Of a stretch of DNA of 64,000 bases, positions 51,122 to 60,020 are shown one piece after another. Under the pieces are notes generated by a model, which saw only the letters and a program-made list of their open reading frames with translations, was not told the DNA's origin and made no database searches. How positions within the stretch are numbered: the stretch's first letter is position 1; each line of letters starts with the position of its first letter. The position numbers were made by a program, and so were the translations under genes. The stretch comes from Sphingomonas cavernae (GTDB taxonomy: Bacteria > Pseudomonadota > Alphaproteobacteria > Sphingomonadales > Sphingomonadaceae). Location: assembly GCF_003590775.1 (NCBI RefSeq), contig NZ_QYUM01000002.1, positions 434,001 to 498,000 on the forward strand, read 5' to 3'.

Positions 51122-52180
51122 TTATCCGCGTTCGGAGCCCACACGGATGTTCTGTTGTGGGCGCGCGGGATACCAGTTGATGACGGGTTCAGCGCCGGTC
51201 ACCACGATCAGCGGCGCTGCGGGCGCGTGGATGTCGGCATTGAAGATGTCGATCACCGCAGGCGCGTCGTTCTCGAAAAGGAAGACGGGCGCGGCATTGC
51301 CCGCGGTCGCACGGACAAAGGGCCGATCGATCACATAGCGCGCGCCCGATCCGCCGTGGAAAGAGAAGTGCGCCGCGCGGCCCGTGCCTCCACGTCTCAC
51401 GGGTTCTTCACTGCGGCAGCGCTGGAGCATGCCCGTGTTCCACATGCGGTAATTGCGCTTGTTGCCGCGCGCGCGGCAATCGACAAGATAGACCTGGTCC
51501 GATTTGGTATCGAAGCCGCCGTCGCTGCTGTCGGTCGCGACGCAACCCTCATAGCGGATACGCGCATTGCCGCGCTCGTCGGAAAAGCCGTCACCGTTCC
51601 AGTAACGGTCCTGCGGACGCCGCGATTCGATGAAGCGGTGCGCCTCGCAGCGGCGATAGGTGATGTCGCTCACCTGATCGAGCAGCGCGAAGCCAGTGCA
51701 GTAATTGGCGCAATCCGCAGATCCGAAGGCGACGGCGTCCTCGATCAGCCCGCGCTGGCTGGCATAGCGCAGCCGCATCAACCCGCGCTCGGCGTCGACG
51801 ATGCTGATGCGGCGCAGCGTGAAATCGCTGAGCGGCGCGGGGGTGCCGCCGCGGTGATTCCACGACCAGTTTTCGAGAAAGCGATAGACATTGCTGCCCG
51901 AGCAATCCTCGATCACGAAGTGTTCGGTGGTCGAATGCCAGGCGCGGATCGCGCCGTTGCCCCAATTGTGGAACTGGCAGTTGCGCACGGTCATATTGGT
52001 TTTCGCGACCAGCGCGGTTCCGCCATCGGCGCCGCTGCCGACCAGCGCCCGAGCGCCATTGAAAACGCGGCCGTCTACAACGGTCTTATCAGCCGCCTTC
52101 GCGCTGCCCAGCGCCAGGCTGCCGAACGGAAGCGCGCCTGCTGCAGCCAGCAGCCGCCGGCGCGAAAGGGGATATGCCAT
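51122..52180 (-). CDS. Exported right-handed beta-helix protein (paralogue 1)
   Basis: A 352-residue protein with a Tat-like signal (LSRRRLLAAAGALPFGSLAL, cleavage near residue 30). The repetitive beta-strand sequence suits a parallel beta-helix: TNMTVRNCQFHNWGNGAIRA, FVIEDCSGSNVYRFLENWSW, RYWNGDGFSDERGNARIRYE, SSDGGFDTKSDQVYLVDCRA. It shares these blocks and its C-terminus (EPVINWYPAR) with the protein at 52679. Polysaccharide lyases and hydrolases use this fold, but I cannot name a catalytic site. It may act on extracellular polysaccharide. Confidence 0.75.
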   Translation of the reverse strand: MAYPLSRRRLLAAAGALPFGSLALGSAKAADKTVVDGRVFNGARALVGSGADGGTALVAKTNMTVRNCQFHNWGNGAIRAWHSTTEHFVIEDCSGSNVYRFLENWSWNHRGGTPAPLSDFTLRRISIVDAERGLMRLRYASQRGLIEDAVAFGSADCANYCTGFALLDQVSDITYRRCEAHRFIESRRPQDRYWNGDGFSDERGNARIRYEGCVATDSSDGGFDTKSDQVYLVDCRARGNKRNYRMWNTGMLQRCRSEEPVRRGGTGRAAHFSFHGGSGARYVIDRPFVRATAGNAAPVFLFENDAPAVIDIFNADIHAPAAPLIVVTGAEPVINWYPARPQQNIRVGSERG

Positions 52181-52321
52181 GGAGAACTCCCATTACTCAT
52201 CGTTCCCCACAAAATGTAAATTATGCAAACTCTTGTTGCATCGCAACATGGCAAGAACCCGCCTGCGCCCAAGTGACGCACAGGCGGGTTCATCCGGTCG
52301 CGGATTAGTGCAGTCGGTGGA

Positions 52322-52600
52322 TCAGGGGCTGGCGGGCTGGTCGTCGTCGTCGCCGCTGATCAGTTCGATAGCGCCCCAGATAAAGGCGCCCGCCACGATC
52401 GCGCCGATCACGTAGCCCATGACATTGCCACCGGCCGCAGCGCTCCTGCGATCGCTCGCTGCACCCGAGCGGACATTTTTCGCAACTGTGGTGTTGTTGG
52501 CAAGGCTCAACCTCTGCGCCGCGGGGCTCTGGGCGAGTGCGGGAAACGTGGACACAAGCAGCGGAACTGCGGCGAGTAGAGCAATTTTCTTCGAGACCAT
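52322..52600 (-). CDS. Small exported or membrane protein between the beta-helix genes
   Basis: A 92-residue protein with a signal peptide (about 1-23, LLAAVPLLVSTFPALA), a Ser/Ala/Asn-rich middle, one hydrophobic segment (GNVMGYVIGAIVAGAFIWGA, about 58-77) and an acidic tail (SGDDDDQPASP). I do not recognise the family. The position between two paralogous beta-helix genes on the same strand suggests a shared unit, though gaps of about 80-140 bases on both sides leave room for separate promoters. Confidence 0.6.
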   Translation of the reverse strand: MVSKKIALLAAVPLLVSTFPALAQSPAAQRLSLANNTTVAKNVRSGAASDRRSAAAGGNVMGYVIGAIVAGAFIWGAIELISGDDDDQPASP

Positions 52601-52678
52601 GACGCGTCCTCCCTATGCTGGACCGGTAACAAACCGCCCCGGTGGCGAAATGTTCCCGAAGAGGCGGTCCCGGTCACG

Positions 52679-53719
52679 TCAGCCACGCTCGGTCTTCACG
52701 AAGATCTTCTGGCTGGCGCGTGCGGGATACCAGTTGATCACCGGCTCTGGGCCAATGACCTTGATCAGCGGAGCGCCGAGCGCCCTGATGTCGGCGTCAT
52801 AGATGTCGACGACAACGGGCGCGGTGGTTTCGAACAGGAATACGGGTGCGGTGCTGGTGGTGGTCGCGCGGACATAGGGCCGTCTGATCACGTAGCGCGA
52901 GCCCGCGCCGCCCTGGAAGGCGAAATGCGCGGTGCTGCCCGTGCCGCCGCGCCAGGTCGGCGTCTCGCTCTGACAGTGTTCAAGATGCCCCGTATTCCAC
53001 AGACGGTAGTTCTTCTTGTTACCCCGCGCCTTGCATTCGGCGAGGTAAACGCCCGCCGACTTGGTATCAAAACCGCCATCGGCGTTCTGCGTGGCGATGC
53101 AGCCATGATAACGGATGCCCGAGTTGGTGCGCTCGTCGGAAAAACCGTCGCCGTTCCAATATTGGCTGGCGGTACGGCCGACCTCGAAAAATCGATGCGA
53201 CTCGCAGCGGCGATACTGGACATCCCTGACGTCGCCTACCAGCGCGAAGCCACAGGAGTAGGTGACCGCATCGTCCGCGGCGAGCGCGATGCAATCCTCG
53301 ATCAGTCCCTTGTTGGAGCCGTATTTGAGCTGGATCATGCCGCGATCGAGCTTCTGTGCGGTGATGCGGCGGAATGTGAAATTACTGAGCACGCTGGACG
53401 GCGAACTGTCCCAGGTCGAATTCTCGAAGAAGCGGAAGAAATTGCTGCCGCTGCAATCCTCGACCACCAGTCCGTCGACGCCGCCCTGCGCCGCGCGGAT
53501 CGCGCCATTGCCGTAATTGTCGAAGGTGCAATTGCGGATCGTGGTGTAGGATTCGGCAAGAAGCGCGGTCCCGCCGTCCAGCCAGCCGTCATTCACGAGC
53601 GGCCGCGTGCCCACGAAATGCCGCCCCTCGATGATCCGCCGCGCGGGCGCGGCACGCGCGGCCACGGGCAAGGCGAGGCCTGCGACAACAAGCTGCCGGC
53701 GGGTGATGAGGCTGGACAT
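52679..53719 (-). CDS. Exported right-handed beta-helix protein (paralogue 2)
   Basis: A 346-residue protein with a twin-arginine-type signal (LITRRQLVVAGLALPVAARA). The blocks match the gene at 51122: YTTIRNCTFDNYGNGAIRAA, LVVEDCSGSNFFRFFENSTW, QYWNGDGFSDERTNSGIRYH, ADGGFDTKSAGVYLAECKAR, and the end EPVINWYPAR. The two genes clearly arose by duplication. ATG 53719 starts the signal peptide; an in-frame extension to 53782 has none. Function unknown, likely extracellular or periplasmic polysaccharide-related. Confidence 0.75.
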   Translation of the reverse strand: MSSLITRRQLVVAGLALPVAARAAPARRIIEGRHFVGTRPLVNDGWLDGGTALLAESYTTIRNCTFDNYGNGAIRAAQGGVDGLVVEDCSGSNFFRFFENSTWDSSPSSVLSNFTFRRITAQKLDRGMIQLKYGSNKGLIEDCIALAADDAVTYSCGFALVGDVRDVQYRRCESHRFFEVGRTASQYWNGDGFSDERTNSGIRYHGCIATQNADGGFDTKSAGVYLAECKARGNKKNYRLWNTGHLEHCQSETPTWRGGTGSTAHFAFQGGAGSRYVIRRPYVRATTTSTAPVFLFETTAPVVVDIYDADIRALGAPLIKVIGPEPVINWYPARASQKIFVKTERG

Positions 53720-53801
53720 GGCTTGGGCTCCCCGAGTGACGACGTTCCTGAACGCCATCGGGGGCCAATTGTTGCGCCGCAAAAATCAGCAAGGCAAAAT
53801 T

Positions 53802-55391
53802 TTATGGCACGAGAATGGTGTCGCGCGCCTCAGGCAAGGTCTCGGGATAGTCCAGCGTGTAGTGCAGCCCTCGGCTTTCCTTGCGGTGGAGCGCCGATCG
53901 GACGATCAGATCGGCGACCTCGATCAGGTTTCGCAGTTCGATCAGATCGGGGGTTACACGGAAATTGCCGTAATATTCCTCGACCTCGCGGCGCAGCAGC
54001 TTGACGCGGTGCGCCGCGCGCTCGAGCCGCTTGGTCGTCCGCACGATACCGACATAGTCCCACATGAAGCGGCGGATCTCGCGCCAGTTGTGCGCGACGA
54101 TGACCTCTTCATCCGAATCGGTGACGCGGCTCGCGTCCCAGGGCCGAATCGGTGGAGGTTCGGCGAGGCTGTCCCAGTTTGCGATGATGTGCCGCGCCGC
54201 CGCCTCGCCGAAGACGAAGCATTCGAGCAGCGAGTTGGAGGCAAGGCGATTGGCGCCGTGCAGCCCCGACTGCGTCACCTCGCCCGCTGCGTAGAGCCCG
54301 GGCAGATCGGTACGCCCGTCCAGATCCACCACCACGCCGCCACAGGTGTAATGCTGCGCCGGGACGACGGGGATCGGTTCCTTCGTCATGTCGAGCCCCA
54401 AGCCGAGCAGCTTTTCGTAAATATTGGGGAAGTGCTCGCGCACGAATTCGGGCGGCTTGTGACTGATGTCGAGATGGACATAGTCGAGGCCGAGGCGCTT
54501 GATCTCGTGGTCGATCGCACGCGCCACGACGTCGCGCGGCGCGAGTTCGGCTCGGGTGTCGAAATCGGGCATGAAGCGGTGGCCCGTCTCGGGGATCAGC
54601 AGATGCCCGCCCTCCCCGCGCACCGCCTCGGTGATCAGGAAATTCTTGACCTCAAGATTGTAGAGACAAGTCGGGTGGAACTGCATGAATTCCATATTGG
54701 AAACCCGGCAGCCGGCACGCCAGGCCATCGCTATGCCGTCGCCCGTCGCGCCGCGCGGCGCGGTCGAATAAAGATAGGTGCGCCCCGCCCCGCCCGTCGC
54801 GAGCACCGTCGCGCGGCCGGTGAACAACTCGACGCGCCCAGTTTTCCTGTTGCACGCATAGACGCCCCAGACATGGCCCTCGCCCGAATAGCGTTCACCA
54901 TGCCGTCCGGTGACGAGGTCGATGACGACCATATCGGGGATGAGCGTGATGTTGGGATTGGCCTCGGCGGCGCGCTCGAGCGCCTGCTGTACCGCCCAGC
55001 CCGTGGCGTCGTCGACATGGACGATGCGGCGGTGGCTGTGCCCACCCTCGCGCGTCAAATGCCAGCGTTCGGTTTCACCACCCGAATTGAAGGGCACGCC
55101 AAGTTCGGCCAGCCGTTCGATCGCGGCGGGCGCATTTTCGACGACGAACTCGACCGTGGCGCGGTTGTTAAGCCCCGCGCCCGCGACCATCGTGTCCTCG
55201 ATATGGCTGTCGAAGGTGTCGCCGGGCTCGAGCACCGCGGCGATTCCGCCCTGCGCCCAGGCGGTCGAGCCGTCGGAGAGCGCACCCTTGGCGATCACCG
55301 CCACACGGCAATGTTCGGCCAGGTTGATCGCTGCGGTCAGCCCCGCCGCGCCCGAACCGATGACGATGACGTCGTAGCTATGCTCAGCCAT
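53802..55391 (-). CDS. nadB: L-aspartate oxidase
   Basis: NadB oxidises L-aspartate to iminoaspartate, the first step of NAD synthesis. The 529-residue flavoprotein has the FAD motif IGSGAAGLTAAINLAEHC near 10, STAWAQGGIAAVLEPGDTFD near 43, the active-site block QFHPTCLYNLEVKNFLITEA near 240, and GGVVVDLDGRTDLPGLYAAG near 345. Its start overlaps the end of the ABC ATPase gene by 8 bases. nadA and nadC are not in the window. Confidence 0.95.
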   Translation of the reverse strand: MAEHSYDVIVIGSGAAGLTAAINLAEHCRVAVIAKGALSDGSTAWAQGGIAAVLEPGDTFDSHIEDTMVAGAGLNNRATVEFVVENAPAAIERLAELGVPFNSGGETERWHLTREGGHSHRRIVHVDDATGWAVQQALERAAEANPNITLIPDMVVIDLVTGRHGERYSGEGHVWGVYACNRKTGRVELFTGRATVLATGGAGRTYLYSTAPRGATGDGIAMAWRAGCRVSNMEFMQFHPTCLYNLEVKNFLITEAVRGEGGHLLIPETGHRFMPDFDTRAELAPRDVVARAIDHEIKRLGLDYVHLDISHKPPEFVREHFPNIYEKLLGLGLDMTKEPIPVVPAQHYTCGGVVVDLDGRTDLPGLYAAGEVTQSGLHGANRLASNSLLECFVFGEAAARHIIANWDSLAEPPPIRPWDASRVTDSDEEVIVAHNWREIRRFMWDYVGIVRTTKRLERAAHRVKLLRREVEEYYGNFRVTPDLIELRNLIEVADLIVRSALHRKESRGLHYTLDYPETLPEARDTILVP

Positions 55392-56310
55392 GGGCCGATG
55401 CGCGCGTCAGGTTGAGGAAAACATCCTCCAGATCGGCCTCGCGCGTGACAACGTCGACGATGCCGAAGCCCTGCTCCTGCACCGCGGCGAGCACCTGCCC
55501 GGCATTCACCTTGTCCTTCGAATAGGTGATCGCGAGCACGCGGCTGGCCGTGAGTTCGATCTTCTGGAAGCAGGGATTGGAGGGTAGCGTCGCCACGTCC
55601 CGATCGACGGTCACCTCGACCGCCTTTTCCTGCGCCATGCCAACCAGCGCACGCGTCGGCTCGTTGGCGATCAGCTTGCCGTGATTGATGATCGCGATCC
55701 GGTCGCACAGCTCCTCGGCCTCTTCGAGATAATGCGTGGTGAGTACCACCGTCACGCCGCGCCGGTTGAGTTCGCGGACATAGGCCCAGAGCTGCTGGCG
55801 CAACTCGATATCGACCCCCGCAGTGGGTTCGTCAAGCACGAGCACCGGGGGTGAATGGACCATTGCCTTGGCGACCATGAGCCGGCGTTTCATGCCCCCC
55901 GACAGCGTGCGCGAATAGGCGCCGGCCTTGTCCTCGAGGTGCATCGCGCGCAGCAGCTCCATCGAGCGGCGCTGGCCCTTGGGGATGCCAAACAATCCGG
56001 CCTGGATCTCGAGCGTCTCGAAGGGCGTGAAAAAGGGGTCGAAGACGATCTCCTGATTGACGATCCCGATCGACGCCTTGGCGTTGCGCGGGTGCCTGTC
56101 GATGTCGAAGCCCCAGATAGATGCGCTGCCCGCGGTCTTGTTGACCAGCCCGGCAAGGATGTTGATCAGCGTCGACTTACCCGCGCCATTGGGGCCCAGA
56201 AGCCCGAAAATCTGGCCGCGCGGCACGTCGAAACTGACGCCTGCCAGCGCGCGCTTGCCACCCGCATAGACTTTCTCAAGCCCGACGATCTCGATTGCTG
56301 CGTCGCTCAT
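55384..56310 (-). CDS. ABC transporter ATP-binding protein (ABC-2/DrrA type)
   Basis: A 308-residue nucleotide-binding subunit with Walker A GLLGPNGAGKSTLINILAGL near 40, Q-loop IGIVNQEIVFDPFFTP, signature SRTLSGGMKRRLMVAKAMVH near 138, Walker B VLVLDEPTAGVDIELRQQLW, and the H-loop VVLTTHYLEEAEELCDRIAI. A C-terminal extension (about 230-308) resembles the DUF4162-type tail of drug exporters. No permease gene is adjacent, so its membrane partner must be elsewhere. ATG 56310 opens MSDAAIEIVGLEKVY; longer starts lack ribosome binding sites. Confidence 0.85.
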   Translation of the reverse strand: MSDAAIEIVGLEKVYAGGKRALAGVSFDVPRGQIFGLLGPNGAGKSTLINILAGLVNKTAGSASIWGFDIDRHPRNAKASIGIVNQEIVFDPFFTPFETLEIQAGLFGIPKGQRRSMELLRAMHLEDKAGAYSRTLSGGMKRRLMVAKAMVHSPPVLVLDEPTAGVDIELRQQLWAYVRELNRRGVTVVLTTHYLEEAEELCDRIAIINHGKLIANEPTRALVGMAQEKAVEVTVDRDVATLPSNPCFQKIELTASRVLAITYSKDKVNAGQVLAAVQEQGFGIVDVVTREADLEDVFLNLTRASAHG

Positions 56311-56588
56311 CGCCCTGCGCATAACGGCTTGCGGCGCGCGCGCAAAGACGGCGGGCGCATTTGCCATAAATTTAACCCGGGCAATTGGGAGAGTTTTAAC
56401 CAATCGCGTCTAATCGTCGGCATGTGGGGACCAGAATATTTCATAGGATGTGGCGACGGGCGGGGGGCCTGTCGCGGCGACCGGAAGCAGCCTGTGGGGG
56501 GACGCATCCGGGGACCAGCAGGGATTCGGCCTATGCCGTTTCTCTGCTCTCATGCCGCCCGGCCCCAGGCGAGAGCCGGCTTGAAAAT

Positions 56589-57089
56589 GTGCTTGGCTTC
56601 GCGCTGCGCACGACGCTGCTGCTGGCGCTTGCCGGCATCCCGGGCATCGCCTTTGCCGCGCAGACACCGGGCGAGGCAAGCGCAACCATGGTCCGGCCGC
56701 TGACCCTGATCAAAACCGAGGATCTGGATTTTGGCAGCATATCTGCGGGTCCCACCGCAGGCACGGTGCGGATCAACCCCGCCACCGGAGCCAGGACCAC
56801 AACGGGCGGCGCTATCGCCGCCGGCGGCGCGCCAACACGTGCGACCTTTGTCGGCGCGTCGCAGCTCGGCATCGCGCTCAACGTCCAGATCAGCGCGTCA
56901 CCGACGCTCGTCCGCGCCGGCGGCGGCACGATGACGACAGCGCTTGAGGTCGATGGCGGCACAGGCTGGCGGCTGTTCACGGGCACCGGCCCGCACACAT
57001 TCCATGTCGGCGGGCAGTTGAATGTCGGCACCAACCAGACCGCGGGCAGCTATGCGGGACAGTTCACGCTGACAGTGAACTACTTCTGA
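56589..57089 (+). CDS. DUF4402 domain secreted protein
   Basis: The C-terminal 140 residues match the DUF4402 plan: PLTLIKTEDLDFGSISAGPT, then GTVRINPATGARTTTGGAIA, and the end LNVGTNQTAGSYAGQFTLTV, NYF. GTG 56589 gives a clean signal peptide (GFALRTTLLLALAGIPGIAF) and 166 residues. The frame is open further up to 56424, but that part looks non-coding. Members are secreted or surface proteins, sometimes pilus-like; the function is unknown. The start is uncertain. Confidence 0.7.
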   Translation: MLGFALRTTLLLALAGIPGIAFAAQTPGEASATMVRPLTLIKTEDLDFGSISAGPTAGTVRINPATGARTTTGGAIAAGGAPTRATFVGASQLGIALNVQISASPTLVRAGGGTMTTALEVDGGTGWRLFTGTGPHTFHVGGQLNVGTNQTAGSYAGQFTLTVNYF

Positions 57090-57144
57090 CCACATCAGCC
57101 CGCGATGACGCCAGCGGGAACCGGCGAAGGATCCGTTGGCGGCG

Positions 57145-57909
57145 TTACGCCCCGGCTTTCCCGCAAACCTTGGCGAAATATTCCAGGGCCGTTCGGGTCT
57201 TGGTTTCCTGCGCACCCTGAGGGTCCAGGCCGAGTGCCCCGAGATGATCGTTGAATGCCTTTCGGGCCTGAGCCGCCTTGTCGGGCGGTACCTTGATCGA
57301 CACCTCGACCAGATCGTCGCCATTGGGGAGTCGCCACTCCTCGATCGTCAGTTCGTGTGCGAAATTCTCGTGCTCCAGCTTCCAGCGCAGCACGCGAATG
57401 GGCCCCATGACGCAGAGATGGCCAAAATCGACCGATCCCTTGTGGAACTCGGTCAGAAATCGCTCCTGGTCCGTCGAGAAGAGCTTGGCGATGGCGCGCT
57501 TTCCCTTTGCGACCTCGTCGATCTCGTTGCGCTGCTGCCGATGCGTCAGCGATGCCGAGAAGACTGCACGGTCACCGACACAATCGGCCTCGAGTTTGAA
57601 CCCTTCCTTTCGTTGCCAATCCGGCGATATGCTCGTCATTTCTGCCGAACGGAACTTGACCGTGGAATCATCGGCGTCGCCCTTGACGAGCCTTGCCCGC
57701 AAAGCGATCCCCGCATTGAACAGATCGAGGTTCGGCGTTTCGTAGAAATAGATGAGCCGGATATCGGCCGTATCCTCGTCGACCTGCATCGCACGTTCGG
57801 CGCGAAGCTCCTGATCCGGGCGGATGGTGACCTTGATCTCGACGGCGTCCATGCCCGCGAAGGTAGGAACACCGCCTTCCGAGGCCTTGGGGGTCGCGGT
57901 CGTGCTCAT
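57145..57909 (-). CDS. CYTH-like domain protein
   Basis: A 254-residue soluble protein whose first half resembles the CYTH/triphosphate-tunnel fold: an early strand AVEIKVTI, then LDLFNAGIALRARLVKGDAD with TVKFRSAE. The first glutamate of the ExExK metal/phosphate signature appears replaced (AVEIK), so catalysis is doubtful. The rest (about 140-254) is alpha/beta without a known motif. The gene stands alone and convergent with the DUF4402 gene. Confidence 0.55.
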   Translation of the reverse strand: MSTTATPKASEGGVPTFAGMDAVEIKVTIRPDQELRAERAMQVDEDTADIRLIYFYETPNLDLFNAGIALRARLVKGDADDSTVKFRSAEMTSISPDWQRKEGFKLEADCVGDRAVFSASLTHRQQRNEIDEVAKGKRAIAKLFSTDQERFLTEFHKGSVDFGHLCVMGPIRVLRWKLEHENFAHELTIEEWRLPNGDDLVEVSIKVPPDKAAQARKAFNDHLGALGLDPQGAQETKTRTALEYFAKVCGKAGA

Positions 57910-58140
57910 TCGTCAGTTCCTTTCCGAAACAACCGGCAAGCCGATTCCCATCGATTGCCGCCATTGCGCCGAGAGGCCGGGTCGGGATGGTGAAGGCCCA
58001 ACCATCACAATTTTCGATCGACACTTTAACCCAATCGAAGCGCGTCTCTAATCGGGGAAAGTTGGTAGCTCTTTCCTCCCCTGCCGACGAACGTCCTCTC
58101 CCCGTTGCGTCTCAAAACCGCACTTGCTATGCGCGCCGGC

Positions 58141-58350
58141 ATGATCGCACCGCCTGAAACCATCCGCGTCAGCACCGCCCGCGTCGCCTGTGACGGCGCC
58201 AGCGACATTCCGGGAGGCGCTGCCCTCGGCCATCCGCGCGTCTTTCTCGAGATCGACGAGACGGGTTTCGTCGATTGCGGCTATTGCGACCGGCGTTTCG
58301 TACTGGTCGGCGGCCCTTCCGATACCGAAAAGGGTTCCAAGGCGGCCTGA
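58141..58350 (+). CDS. Zinc-finger domain protein (zf-CHCC, NDUFS6-like)
   Basis: A 69-residue protein with the pattern VACDG...GHPRVFLEIDETGFVDCGYCDRRFVL: Cys and His, then a CxxC pair, a likely zinc site as in the NDUFS6/zf-CHCC family linked to respiratory complex I. In alphaproteobacteria such small proteins are common and poorly studied. ATG 58141 gives the usual length; ATG 58129 would add four residues. tldD follows 18 bases later. Confidence 0.8.
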   Translation: MIAPPETIRVSTARVACDGASDIPGGAALGHPRVFLEIDETGFVDCGYCDRRFVLVGGPSDTEKGSKAA

Positions 58351-58368
58351 GCTGCCTATATCGGTCGC

Positions 58369-59793
58369 ATGCAGACCGATCCCCGCAGCTTCCTGTATCG
58401 CCCCGACGGCCTCGATCCCGACGCCGCCCGTTCGCTCACCGCCGATGCGCTGAAAGGCTGCGACGACGGCGAACTCTATCTTCAATACAGCGCGTCGGAG
58501 AGCTTCGGCTTTGACGACGGCCGACTGAAGACCGCCGATTATTCGAGCGAATCGGGCTTCGGCCTGCGCGGCGTGAGCGGAGAGACGACCGCATTTGCGC
58601 ACGCCAACGAGCTGAGCGAAGCCGCGATCCGCCGCGCCGCCGAGACGCTGACACTGCTCGATCCCGCAAAGGACCAGCCTGCGGCGCCTCCGCAGCGGAC
58701 CAACCGGCATCTCTACACCGACGTCGATCCGATGGGCCTGATTCCCTTCGCGAAAAAGGTAGCGCTCTGCCAGATGATCGACGCTGCGGCGCGCGCACGC
58801 GATCCGCGCGTCGCACAGGTCTCGGTCAGTCTTTCGGGATCGTGGAATGTCGTGGAGATCGTCCGCGCCGACGGCTTTACCGCCACGGATATCCGGCCGC
58901 TCGTCCGCCTCAACGTGTCGATCGTCGCCGAGCAGAACGGACGGCGCGAGACGGGCTCGTTCGGGATCGGCGGGCGCGAACTTTATGACCGGATGTTCGA
59001 AGAGGCGACGTGGAATCGCGCGATCGACGAGGCGCTGGCGCAGGCGTTGATCAATCTCGAGTCGGTCGCGGCGCCCGCGGGCGAGATGACCGTGCTGCTC
59101 GGCCCCGGCTGGCCCGGAATCCTGCTCCACGAGGCGATCGGCCACGGCCTCGAAGGCGATTTCAACCGCAAGGGCACGAGCGCCTTTTCAGGCCGCATCG
59201 GCGAGCGCGTTGCGGTGCCCGGCGTGACGGTGGTCGATGACGGTTCGATCGGCGGGCGGCGCGGCTCGCTCTCGATCGACGATGAAGGCACGCCGACCGC
59301 AGAGACCGTTCTGATCGAGGACGGCATATTGAAGGGTTATATGCAGGACCGGCTCAATGCGCGGCTGATGAATGTCGAACCCACGGGCAATGGCCGCCGG
59401 CAATCCTACGCCCACGCGCCCATGCCGCGCATGACCAACACCTTCATGAAGGGCGGCAATGACGATCCGGCCGAGTTGATGAGCCGCGTGAAGAAAGGCA
59501 TCTTCGCCAAAAGCTTCGGCGGCGGGCAGGTCGATATCGTCTCGGGCAAGTTCGTCTTCTCGTGCACCGAGGCGTACCTGATCGAGAACGGAAAGCTGGG
59601 CGCTCCGATCAAGGGCGCGACGCTGATCGGCGACGGCCCGACCGTGCTGACCAAGGTCGCGGGCATCGGCAACGACTTCGCGCTCGACGAAGGCATTGGC
59701 ATGTGCGGCAAGGGCGGCCAGTCGGTTCCCGCTGGTGTCGGGCAACCGAGTTTGCTGGTCGACGGCCTCACCGTGGGTGGGACGGCTACCTGA
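58369..59793 (+). CDS. tldD: Metalloprotease TldD
   Basis: TldD with TldE (PmbA) forms a metalloprotease that degrades unfolded peptides and matures some microcins. The 474-residue product has the zinc motif HEAIGHGLEGDFN (H254, E255, H259), the block AFSGRIGERVAVPGVTVVDD after it, and the C-terminal SGKFVFSCTEAYLIENGKLG. It begins 18 bases after the zinc-finger gene. PmbA is not in the window. Confidence 0.95.
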   Translation: MQTDPRSFLYRPDGLDPDAARSLTADALKGCDDGELYLQYSASESFGFDDGRLKTADYSSESGFGLRGVSGETTAFAHANELSEAAIRRAAETLTLLDPAKDQPAAPPQRTNRHLYTDVDPMGLIPFAKKVALCQMIDAAARARDPRVAQVSVSLSGSWNVVEIVRADGFTATDIRPLVRLNVSIVAEQNGRRETGSFGIGGRELYDRMFEEATWNRAIDEALAQALINLESVAAPAGEMTVLLGPGWPGILLHEAIGHGLEGDFNRKGTSAFSGRIGERVAVPGVTVVDDGSIGGRRGSLSIDDEGTPTAETVLIEDGILKGYMQDRLNARLMNVEPTGNGRRQSYAHAPMPRMTNTFMKGGNDDPAELMSRVKKGIFAKSFGGGQVDIVSGKFVFSCTEAYLIENGKLGAPIKGATLIGDGPTVLTKVAGIGNDFALDEGIGMCGKGGQSVPAGVGQPSLLVDGLTVGGTAT

Positions 59794-59830
59794 CACGCTG
59801 TTGCTGTCACGAGGATGGCAACGGTCGCAT

Positions 59831-59997
59831 CTTAGAGCGCCGCGTGTAAAAGCACCGCTCATCCTGAGGAGGGGCTGAGCCTGGCGAAGCCCCGTCTCGA
59901 AGGACATAACCAGCGGCCGATCCTTCGAGACGCCATTTCGCCAAGCTCAATGGCTCCTCAGGATGAACGGTTCTGATTTAATGCACGAGACTCTAAG
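59831..59997. repeat. Family A palindromic repeat inside an outer palindrome
   Basis: The core (59855-59970) opens CCGCTCATCCTGAGGAGGGG and closes GGCTCCTCAGGATGAACGG. It is flanked by outer arms CTTAGAGCGCCGCGTG (left) and GCACGAGACTCTAAG (right), related to the outer arms at 41522-41760. It fills the gap between tldD and the acetyltransferase gene. Confidence 0.85.
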
Positions 59998-60020
59998 TCC
60001 GTAAGCTACGGGATGAGAGA

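Noticed and set aside
56424-56588. An N-terminal extension of the DUF4402 protein
   Set aside because: The extra 55 residues are Arg/Gly/Ser-rich without pattern and precede a clean signal peptide, so the start at GTG 56589 is preferred, with some doubt.
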